Shown here: piece after piece, positions 48,301 through 57,213 of the stretch | Position numbering within the stretch: the stretch's first letter is position 1 | Layout: each line of letters starts with the position of its first letter | From: Branchiostoma floridae | Taxonomy: Eukaryota; Chordata; Leptocardii; Amphioxiformes; Branchiostomatidae | Assembly (NCBI RefSeq): GCF_000003815.2 | Contig: NC_049995.1 | Location: forward strand, 6,924,587 to 6,988,586 | Direction of reading: 5' to 3' | DNA length: 64,000 bases | Program-made: the position numbers and the translations under genes | The notes under the pieces: model-generated | What the model saw: the letters and a program-made list of their open reading frames with translations, nothing else | The model's database searches: none | What the model was told of the DNA's origin: nothing

Positions 48301-51083
48301 TTCTCCAATAAGTGGCTTGATGATAAATGTACTAAGGTGCGTATCAAGAAATCTACTGTATTTCATCATAGGACACTCAAACATGGTGCATATTTCTTTC
48401 TTCTTTTATCTTATTGACAAGCAGAGAAAAATATTGATTATGCAAATAAAGACCTAATTAGTATCCTTGCTGTATTAAAAGGTTAACTAAAGTTGAACAC
48501 TATTAGATATAATTTATGCAAGTTGGCCTCATGTACATGCTACAATAAAAACTAAAGAAGAGATTTTCATGATGAGATTTTTTGTGTAGGTTTTTTTGTC
48601 TTTGCTCCTATGATAAACATGAATTATAAAGGTCTGTTTCCTATGGACTTTTGTACGTACCTGTGCCTTATTGTGTAAATCTTTTTTACAAGATGTAACT
48701 CTTTTCCCCTTTTTAATCACATATAGAGGTGGGTGCAAGCTTTCAAGGATGAAGATCTGAAGGTGGCGATCTACACCAACAATGGGGTGGAGAGGCAAAA
48801 CGAGACGTTGAAATACTCCCACCTTGATGGCCGTAAAAGGAGAAGCCTCACCGAGATGCTCACAGTAGTCGTAACAGACTTCTTGCCGACAGCATATCGA
48901 AAGTGAGCTGAAGTCCAACTCTTAAGATTATCTTGCACGGACATGTACATGTGTAATTTGTAAAAATGTAACATTTCTTTCTTCTTTCTTAATATATAAT
49001 TGGTATGTCATACTTAAGTCAGTTGGTCAAAACAATGTAAGTTTTTTAATCAATATTCTGTATCTTAATTCATAGTTACTGAAATGTTAGTATTCTGATG
49101 TTATTCATTGAAAAACATTTAGATACCCCTTCATAATAAATTTATGGTGGACCTGCATAGCCAATTATGTGTTTATTTTACTTTTGTCTTCGTCTTCAAT
49201 GTTAGAGTCCATTTCCTTGCCGTTTATTCTGTTCTTTCTTTTATCATTCAAGGTACATTCAACTGAACGTGGCATTCAGCTCATGCTATCGGAAATATCA
49301 CACCGACCTACCCACTTACCTTAAGGACAGGCCAAGAGGAGTTGTATTACATATCATGGCAAGGTTGCAAGAAGCCCAGTCCTATGAGCAAGACGACATT
49401 GTCTCCATTGGCCCGGGAATCTTTCAAGTCAAGAGCAGCAGCAAGCGCGGCCAACAACACACAGTCAACTTTGGAGCAACATCTACCAACATGCCATCCT
49501 GCACATGCAGAGATTGGTTAAAGCACAAGTTGCCGTGTAAACATTTCTGCTCAGTCTTCAACCTACAACAAGAATGGGGCTGGGAGAAGCTGTCAGCAGT
49601 ATATAGGGACAATCCCCTCTTCTCCTTAGACAGTACACTACTATCTTCAAGTTCAAGTACCTGTACTTCAAGTGAGATGGATGAGATGGATGACAGCAGC
49701 AGCCCATCATTAACATCCACAGCAGATCCACCACCACCTTCTCCCACACCATCACCAGCAGTATACGGTGAGCTCCCCGTAAACAAGCCAAAGAGAACAA
49801 AACAACTGCAGAGGGAATGTGCTAGCCTGCTGAAAGAAATGACAAACATAACGTACAATCTTCAGGATGAACTCTACCTCACGTCCATGAAGGAGCAACT
49901 ATCATGCATGTTGGAGGAAATGATGGGACACTCAGCACATGACGGAAACTTCCGAGTCAGAAGCCCCCGAAAAGGGAAAAGAAAGATGACTGATAGCCAT
50001 GCACTACCAACTTTGCCACCAAAACACCCTTCTTCAAATAGGGTAGGTCGTCGTGCTGACATGATGAAATCAACTTTTCAGGTGAACTACAGTCTGAACG
50101 CCAAGGAGAAAGCTCCAGAGCTTGAAGTATCTGTGGTAGAGTGTGATGACTTGCAGGCTATGGTAGGCGTCGAGACGGAGGCTGTCATAGGCGTCGAGAC
50201 GGAGGCTGTCATAGGCGTCGAGACGGAGGCTGTCATAGGCGTCGAGACAGAGACTGTCATAGGCGTCGAGACGGAGGCTGTCATAGGCGTCGAGACGGAG
50301 GCTGTGCTTGACTGTGATGAGGCGCAAAATGAATGGTTGGTGATCAACAATACAAAGCTGACGCAGAAGGACAGAGAAATCCTTCAAGAAGACCAGTGGC
50401 TGAACGACAAACACATGAACTCTGCACAGCACCTGATAAGCAGTGAATATCCCCTTATCGATGGTTTACGGGACACTGTGATTCTAACAGCAAATCAGCA
50501 AGGCCCTGTCCCGGCATCCAGTGACTGTGTGCAAATCCACAACATCAACGATCACTGGGTTGTGTCCACATCCATTGGGGGGAACATCACCGTCTATGAT
50601 TCACTACAGCCATCCATGAAGCCTGAGCTTCGCAGCCAGTTGGCTGATCTGTACAGGCAGTTTGCTATTGGGGAAGACAGCATCATTCCTGTCAATGTCA
50701 TCTGTGCCCAGAGGCAACAAGGTGGGAATGACTGTGGACTGTATGCAGTTGCCAATGCTGTAGCACTGGTGGAGGAAATTCCTCCTACACAAATTGTGTT
50801 TCAGCAAGGGCAGATGAGGCATCATTTCGAGGAATGTCTGGAAAATAAAGCAATCAAGATGTTCCCACATGACACCAAAGTTGGCCAGGCAAACACTGTG
50901 TCAGTCAGCTACCAGTTAACAACATATTGCTGTCATGAGCACAGACCAGGCTCCCCCATGATCATGTGTGACAAGTGTGCCCAGTGGTACCACTACTCTT
51001 GTGTCAATCTAAGAGACAATGAAGTGTATGCCTTGGTCACACAACAGGAAGACTATGTCTGTCCTACCTGTCACAGTGACTAG
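42318..51083 (+). CDS. CARF-like/MULE transposase/SWIM/Ulp1/PHD fusion gene, 9 exons, one frameshift
   Basis: Exons: 42318-42489, 45630-45796, 46108-46218, 46725-46875, 47020-47274, 47443-47830, 48089-48336, 48727-48902, 49253-51083; phases agree except that exon 4 has one extra base. Ignoring that base the product is 1165 aa. Residues 58-285 resemble CARF/ALS2CR8 (CPVKFTVHYLIRFPDFKI; LPTMDDHRNHPTVGM). About 286-555 is a MULE DDE core: D339 (LLDATYR), D400 (MVDFCEAE), C421-x2-H424 (CDFHREKAW), E519 (TNNGVERQN). SWIM finger C639-x-C641-x9-C651-x-H653. Octapeptide repeats at about 860-907. Ulp1/C48 fold H990, D1005, Q1042, C1050 (GGNDCGLYA). PHD-like finger at about 1115-1162 (MCDKCAQWYHYSC; CPTC), its first ligand pair atypical. 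Predicted roles: DNA transposition plus SUMO-type deconjugation in the nucleus; both are inferred from motifs. Confidence 0.85.
43706..44815. repeat. 61-bp satellite, about 18 copies, in intron 1 of the MULE gene
   Basis: The monomer begins AAGGTGCCTCACCTGGTCTC, continues ACCTTGTCTCTAGTCAAAG and ends ACACCTGTCATACAAGT. Later units (44438-44540) are about 49 bp. Each carries an acceptor-like TTGTCTCTAG and a donor-like CTGTAAGG. Open frames over it on both strands are by-products. Confidence 0.92.
46725..46875 (+). pseudogene. Frameshift within exon 4 of the MULE-derived gene
   Basis: Both borders are good splice sites, and flanking phases require a length divisible by three, but the exon is 151 nt. 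The first part reads KIEDNKQSAKDKVSRDLKKA to AVWEY; the conserved LPTMDDHRNHPTVGM follows in another frame. Staying in the first frame meets TAG at 46848-46850. The shift falls at about 46815-46825. It could be a real mutation or a one-base sequence error. Confidence 0.8.
50165..50306 (+). repeat. 24-bp coding tandem repeat (GVETEAVI octapeptide)
   Basis: About six near-identical in-frame units of GGCGTCGAGACGGAGGCTGT plus CATA lie inside the last exon, between the SWIM finger and the Ulp1 domain. The near identity points to recent expansion. The acidic spacer has no recognised function. Confidence 0.9.
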
Positions 51084-51374
51084 AACTGCTACTGTACAAC
51101 AGCTACTTTTGTTTCATTTTGTAAGGGGATATTAGTTTGCCCACTTTGCAAGAGTCCAAGTTGCCCTTAAATATATGCTTGATTGTTACATAAAGATGTA
51201 ACTAACTGTAAATATGTATATAACCCTGTTCATTTTATTAACATTTCAAAGTTAAAAAGACAGTCAAGCTATCTTTTTGGGCATCACATGAACGAGGGCA
51301 CTGCTACTTCCTATGCTTTATATGCATATGACAATAGCATGGAACATTTATTACATTACCCTCTTTTTTTTTTG

Positions 51375-51545
51375 TATCACATGTCTCCAGTGTGATACAG
51401 GGCTTGACTAGGGTTGAACTCCCTACTCACCGAGGGGGCCCAAATTACGTTACCCTCCATATTTTTTGCTACATATTTTTTTCTCTGTGTGATTGTGGGC
51501 TTGACTAGGGTTGCACTCCCTAGTCGTTGAGGGGGCCCAACTTCA
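51375..51545. repeat. Two direct copies of a roughly 80-bp unit
   Basis: GGGCTTGACTAGGGTTG, CTCCCTA and CGAGGGGGCCCAA occur in the same order near 51402-51452 and 51488-51540, inside the MULE element 3' of its gene. Confidence 0.6.
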
Positions 51546-51916
51546 TGTTCCATGTTACTGCCTTATGTTGTAAGCACAGTTAGTAGTTGATGTTAGTAAT
51601 CATTTCGGCATTCTGGGAGCTCAAATCATTAGTGTTATTTTTGGGGGGTGGGGGATGACACCCTTGGCAGATGACCTCCTCGTTGGTGGGTGTCGGTAAT
51701 GTTGTCAAATAAGGCAACAGCTAACGATCTGCCATACCCTTTAAGAAAACAAATATATCAAAGGGTGTGTTCCACCCTTTCAAAAGAGTTTCATAAATTA
51801 ACATAAATTAACAAAAATGGTCAATCATAAAGAGTTGACTGACAAACAGACAATAATAGTAATACCATTAATTTGTAATTTCAGTTGTACTGATCATTTA
51901 TTGACCGTTGTTGACC

Positions 51917-51980
51917 CTCCTCTTACTCTCCAAGCAGAGATTGAGTTGCGACTCAACCTCTGCTTGGAGGGTAAGAGGAG
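51917..51980. repeat. Near-perfect 30-bp hairpin
   Basis: CTCCTCTTACTCTCCAAGCA is mirrored by TGCTTGGAGGGTAAGAGGAG; arms of 30 bp match at 28 positions around a tiny loop. A third partial copy (ACTCAACCTCTGCTTGGAGA) lies at about 52022. Confidence 0.75.
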
Positions 51981-52239
51981 CGCCAGTGTAAGTTTTCTGA
52001 CTACTAACGTTACATCTACACGACTCAACCTCTGCTTGGAGAGTAGCTTGAACCCCACTATCACATAACGTATATGTATAAAGTATAAAGAATACAACGT
52101 CCTGGAAAAGCTCTGTAAATTCGTTTACACAAGTTTTAAATGAGAGAAGAGACTATGTTGATTTTAGAAGATGTAAAATGTAACACCTACATTGTAATTT
52201 GTATACTTCAGTAATATCTAACTCAATGCATTTAGCCCA

Positions 52240-52425
52240 GGTTGGTAGGAATATGCAATAAAGATCATGATTGTCATTGTCATTGTCATAACTTATCCCA
52301 TACTACAACTCCTGTATAAGTTTAAGTTAGATAAGTGTTAAATTATAGAACTGTAGTTATGTAGATGCCATACTTTGTACCCCGTACAATTGTTGTGCAA
52401 TAAAGCTATTATTATTATTATAACG
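52240..52425 (+). mobile_element. Two short LINE 3' tails
   Basis: GCAATAAAGATCATGATTGTCATTGTC near 52255 and TGTTGTGCAATAAAGCTATTATTATTATTA near 52393 are 5'-truncated non-LTR tails of two types. They lie inside the MULE element close to its right end. Confidence 0.5.
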
Positions 52426-52867
52426 GTACTAGTAAAACAAAGACCACCAGTAACACTACCATGTGTTGAACTTGAACTGCAGAATACAACACCCACCAAG
52501 GAGCCAGACAAGTAATCCTTGGTACACATCAATTGGGATGATATGAAGACATTTCTTACGTACAAATCTTAGTAACATGTAACGTTACTGTTGTTTTCTT
52601 CGACTGTCGACCGGATTTCAGTCAGTGATTGCTGACATTTTGGAGAAAAATGCGCCAAGAAATTATATTACATTTCGCCTTACCTGTCATCAGGGGATCC
52701 GGGAGCTTGTTCTATACGCAGAGAAGCTACTGTAACTTAAATGAAACGTCCATGCATCTGACAAAAGTAAAATTTCCGTGTGTTCTCCCTCCACCGTGCT
52801 CTCACTCATGAATCAGAAAGGCCATGTTTCAGCCAAGTCTGTGGTCATGCGCACTGCGGCCCTTACA

Positions 52868-52911
52868 TCACTTCCGGTCAACACCGAAATCCCGGATAGG
52901 ATTTATCCGCC
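52868..52911 (-). repeat. Right terminal inverted repeat of the MULE element
   Basis: Inverse of 42171-42216 with five or so substitutions and two small gaps; retains the ETS-like core as CACTTCCGGT. Confidence 0.85.
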
Positions 52912-52921
52912 ACTGGCTCGC
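52912..52921. repeat. Right target-site duplication of the MULE element
   Basis: ACTGGCTCGC, matching 9 of 10 with 42161-42170. Confidence 0.7.
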
Positions 52922-53030
52922 CACTTTAGCCCGTCGCCATGTTGTTACGTCATTTTCTGTGTCGTCTCCTCTGTGACGTCATAGAGAATCCACGAGTATG
53001 ATGAAACTTTCGACCAATCAGATGTTTCGT
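52922..53030 (-). promoter_or_regulatory. Presumed original RGS22 promoter, displaced by the MULE insertion
   Basis: Immediately beyond the right target duplication are TTACGTCA (about 52947), a full CRE TGACGTCA (52974-52981) and a CCAAT box (53015-53019). If the element is removed, these sit about 110-180 bp upstream of the RGS22 start codon, a normal promoter distance. This is positional inference. Confidence 0.45.
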
Positions 53031-53524
53031 TACGTTTACCAGACGTCGCAAGCCCATGTGTCAATGAGGACCTCTAGCGGCTGATATTATTTTTGCTGGT
53101 GATTTTTCACAATTTTGGGTCTGCAATACTGCTTTAGATCGCTAGAGCGAGGCTTTTGATCCATGAAATGCAGGACTGTGTGCTGCACTTTTTATCACAA
53201 ATAGTAGGCGTCTGTTTTCTCAAGTGAGCAAAATTTTACAGCAAATGCTTGACGTTGATTGTTCAAGACATTTTGTATGATTTAGTCGTAGGGCCAATGC
53301 TCTAGAACACATGCTGTAAAACAACGAAAACGACCACACGCGCCTCTCCGGTGAAAGTACCCTGTACTTAAATGTTAATAGCATACAGTCGGTTGATTTC
53401 AGGTCTATGAAATTTTGCATACTCATAGCACAAGCATTAGCCTGTCTAACTATGGTCAAGTTATTGATGTTAGTTGGGTAACACTTTAAGAAGTTGTCCA
53501 CTGAATATTGCACATTTTACGGCA

Positions 53525-54630
53525 TGTTTGCAGCCTCATAGCAAGCAATAAACGTAGATGAATCTTCCTGAAAATCTGTGTGATGATTTCCAGGGACATA
53601 ACATTTCATCTGATATATAGATTATTGTCGACTCCAGTGGTTGATAACACAGCACCAAGATAGAAAATAGCCACTCTGTTGAAATCAAGAGGAGAAATTC
53701 ACACGTTTATGGATAACAGGTTGAAGAAAATAACAAGAGCGAAGTAGAGTTTATTGTATTTGCTACCAAGTTTTACAGTCGTACTGAGGCAGTTGGCCTT
53801 GTAGGATTTTAAAACGCCAGTGAAACCCAAATACTCCACCAAGCAGATTTCTTTGTAGCAGAATAGACCATTGCTCTGAGTATTATTCATGCACAAGTTT
53901 TCACATATGGAATTAGGTCCAGGTTCAGGTCCAGACCTGGACCTTATTCTCTGGACCTGAACCGGACCTGGACCTCAATTATCTGTACCGGTACCCACCC
54001 CTACATGTGACTTTATGTTTATCTTGGCACGGTGACGTAAGCACATATAATTGCCTATCGCTCTAATAGAATTCATAGGCTGATTCCCCAAAACATTAGC
54101 TTTCATTTAATACTTATTTCTATGTCTTTAAATGGTTTATTGCACAACAGCACTCATGTGCACTGAAAATATTCAGTCCGTAATAAAGACGAGGCACTAA
54201 GCGTGGTTTACCGCGGAATGAGGGCTGCTCTGCATGTAAGAATGGAATCTGACGGTCAAATTTGTAACGGTGTTTTAAGCACGTAGAGTTGATGAATCTT
54301 CTTGAAAATGCGTGTCTTGATTTCAAGAAACGTTTCCTGCCATTTTGTATATAGCGTATTGTTGACTTGATTGGTTGATGGCACAGCACAAGAAATAGAA
54401 AATCTTCACTTCGTTATAAAGTACGCGGCTCCTTGTATACGTTCTATCGCGGACGCGATAACTTATCTTGCAGCAATGGAATTCACTTGACTGTCATTTT
54501 TGTAACCGCGTTACAACTTACAATCACGAGGAGTTCTCTATCCCTCTTCACAACTTGTGTGTTCGTTCCCAGAAACATTGCCATTAATTTGATATATAGC
54601 TCTGACCTTCAACATACTAAATTCTTGTAA
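53525..54630. repeat. Diverged direct repeats and an 'aggtccagg' MITE
   Basis: Blocks near 53548-53670 and 54285-54415 share GATGAATCTTC-TGAAAAT, GGTTGATGGCACAGCAC-type and TAGAAAAT landmarks; a weaker third copy is near 54480-54600. Between them, 53770-54003 is a copy of the MITE family seen at 13053-13475. No gene is seen here. Confidence 0.55.
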
Positions 54631-54894
54631 GTTGCTTGTGCACCCTGCTATGAATTTTGAGGCGTCGAACCTCCTCACTTTGGGTAACAGGTGTTTTGTC
54701 TGGGAATAGTCCATAAGTAAAACAGGGGTTTTATATTACATTTACAAACGACCTAGTTCAGACTAATAATAGATAAAGAGAGAAATAAGGGATGAAGATG
54801 AATTTACTGTAATAATCAATTATTGGAATATTTTGACGATTAATGTGATACATGTGATAGCTTACTAAACTATAAACCCCCATCTATTAAGTGG

Positions 54895-55111
54895 TTCTTT
54901 CCCATCCAAGATGGCGTACTAGAAGTCTTTTTTTCTGTTTCACGGGAAAAAAAAATTACGGCAATTTCGCGATTGAGACCTGTACTTAAGTGCTAACCTG
55001 TACATTTCTTGCAACCGAATAATCTGTTGAGAAATAGGACCAAAGACTCACGACATCTTGGATGGTGTTAATCAAAACGAAAGAAGAAAGGAGAGCAGTT
55101 CACGCAAAGAG
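54895..55111 (+). promoter_or_regulatory. Candidate promoter and noncoding first exon of the TIR-Death gene
   Basis: CCAAGATGGCG at 54905 matches the YY1-type element common near TATA-less start sites. An apparent donor, CAAAGAG/GTAAGGG, ends a possible 5' UTR exon at about 55111. The next coding exon starts at 57211 with an acceptor directly before ATG. The exon link is not shown by the sequence. Confidence 0.3.
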
Positions 55112-55277
55112 GTAAGGGGGAGGGGGGCGCCTCACAACTTTACAAACTTAGTTCGGATCGTGCTTCCTGCATCTCTTAAGGCATCAAATGTAGAATCTAA
55201 TCTGCCCTGACACTTAAGCAATCTAGTAAGGAGGACCTTGTTTAAATGACAATGAACGAGTCTCTCAAAATCACCCA

Positions 55278-55334
55278 TTCATGTACGTACAGTAGTGCTA
55301 TATAAATTATATAGCACTACTGTACGTACATGAA
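55278..55334. repeat. Perfect 57-bp palindrome
   Basis: Two 27-nt arms (TTCATGTACGTACAGTAGTG then CTATATA, and its exact inverse) flank a 3-nt centre AAT. No mismatch is seen. Confidence 0.9.
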
Positions 55335-55491
55335 AATTTAAATGCAGAAATAATCGCAGTTGTTTGATCTTCTCTATTTTGCCCGCTTCACTACAAACTC
55401 AAAACCATTACAAAAAAATGTCTGTCTCTATCACACACATGATATCCCTTCTCTGAACCATTGTATATACCATGATGTGTTGGAGGCACCT

Positions 55492-55926
55492 GTTACTAGC
55501 CTGGGTACCATCCTGAAAGTAGTTCGCTCTGGCGTTCATTATATACTATATACAGTCGCTTCTAGCCCTGACATTCATTGTACGCTATATACTGTCGCTT
55601 CTCTGCTGTTCCGTCTGGGATCCCGGACCACGTTCAAGTCTGGAAACATCCAAATTTTGGACGAGGGCGCTGATTGGTCCATACACTTTCAAGTGAATTA
55701 TGGAATGGATTCAAGCAATCATTCAAACAGGCATTCCAACACCTTAGATGCCCTCCATCTGGTTGCAAGAGGGTCTGATGTCACCAAATAGTGCTCTAGA
55801 ACCTATACCTTAATTCGCTCATTAACTGACATTACCACCAAACGGTTTGAATGTACAGTTCTCCAGACAGATAGCAGAAGGGAACGTAGGAGCGAACTGC
55901 TATCCGGATGGTACCCAGGCTAACCT
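55492..55926. mobile_element. MITE with inverted ends TAGCCTGGGTACCATCC
   Basis: TAGCCTGGGTACCATCC (55497) faces GGATGGTACCCAGGCTA (to about 55922). Inner sequence (TTCTCTGCTGTTCCGTCTGG, GGGCGCTGATTGGTCC) also occurs at 15185-15285. A 143-codon frame across it is a chance reading. Confidence 0.7.
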
Positions 55927-55989
55927 GTTACAGCGAAGACACATACTTTTACTATATGGAGTATTAGATACTTACAAAGTTGAACACAG

Positions 55990-56582
55990 TGGAACGGGTT
56001 TTCTGCGCGTTAAGAATTTGTGTGTGCGTTAAAAATCTCCGGGTTAAAAAATTAAGTTGTGCGTTGATGTGACCCCAATATACGATTTTCCATCTGTTAC
56101 CTGAATTTTGGGTTTGACAAGCCCCTAATTTTGGGGTCCCTTGGGAATAGGTTAATTTGCATATGCAGAAGATTTCAAAATCACTTCAATTTGACACAAA
56201 TACATGGAAAAATTACTAATGTGAGGCTTTGTATGGTAAAATATAACTGCTTGAGGCTTTTCTCCAGTCTACAAGCTTCATTTCATCTTTTCTCAAGCAG
56301 ATTGTTTCACATGCAAATGTCAACCTTGTTGCGCAGTTAAACTTAACATCTGAAAATCACTTTAAAACTCCTGGAATATTTACAGAAAGGGATATTGTAC
56401 TATAGAATGCAACAATATGATACTTAATTTTATTTTGTGTTATCATCTTCAAGCTTTTAAATTAAAAACGGCAAAAAAATTTTAAATCCCGAGGGAATCA
56501 GCTAATTTGCATATTTTAACGCGCAGGTTTTTAACGCTCAAGTTTTAACATGCAAATTTTAAAGCGCACAAAACCCCAACCC
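55990..56582. mobile_element. MITE with 8-bp target duplication GAACACAG
   Basis: GAACACAG occurs at 55982-55989 and 56583-56590. The ends face each other (GGGTTTTCTGCGCGTTAA at left, TTTAAAGCGCACAAAACCCC at right) with repeated GCGTTAAAA-type blocks inside. The 8-bp duplication suggests a hAT-mobilised element. Confidence 0.65.
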
Positions 56583-57213
56583 GAACACAGACCTACTGTG
56601 AAAATTGAATGCCCTTTGAAGTACTACATATCCTGAGTGTATTAGTGGTGGTTTCCAACTGGCTGTCAGTGTTTCCAGTACTTTATAGTTTAAGACTACA
56701 GCACAATGGCAAACTCAATACCACAACACTCTTACTAGTCTTAGACTATTTTCTTTTTAGTCCTACTTTAAAATTACTTGCATCAGGGTTCGAAATACAC
56801 ATACTTAACTTGCAATTTGCACATAATTTTTGAGATTTGCATGTAAAAATATTCTGAACTTGCAATCTTGCATGTTGAAAATACCTGGCCTTTAGTAAAA
56901 ATACTGAGGAATTAGACACCCTACTCTTAGACAGAACGACATATGGACGTCTGTCTTTATCCTTCATTGTTTTTTCCGATAACTTTCTCCGGTAGCTTTA
57001 CTAGATGTAATCAAAATTCACCGATTCAAGCTAGCAATACTCGTCGCCATCGCCACCTAGTTGTATTGTGCATGTAAATTTTTCAAATTGCACCTAAAAT
57101 TTTTGCCAACTTGCAATTTTGCAAGTAGCAAAAAAAAAAGTATTTCGATCCCTGCTTGCATTAATCATTTTAATGCATAACTTGACAGTACGTTCTGTAT
57201 GCTGTTGCAGGGT

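Larger units (their letters stand above)
42171..52911 (+). mobile_element. 10.7-kb MULE-type DNA transposon with inverted ends and 10-bp target duplication
   Basis: The left end (42171-42216) and the right end (52868-52911) are inverted copies of each other: GGATAGATCCTATCCGGGAT at left faces ATCCCGGATAGGATTTATCC at right, continuing to GTTCACCGGAAGTGA / TCACTTCCGGTCAAC, about 88% identical with a 3-nt and a 1-nt gap. They are bordered by ACTGCCTCGC (42161-42170) and ACTGGCTCGC (52912-52921), a 10-bp direct repeat with one mismatch. MULEs make 8-11-bp duplications, and the enclosed gene encodes a MULE transposase core, so ends and content agree. The interior holds one gene, a satellite-filled first intron and small non-LTR tails near the right end. 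Confidence 0.85.

Noticed and set aside
55360-55791. 143-codon plus-strand frame
   Set aside because: It spans a MITE whose inner sequence recurs at 15185-15285; no protein family or splice pattern supports it.
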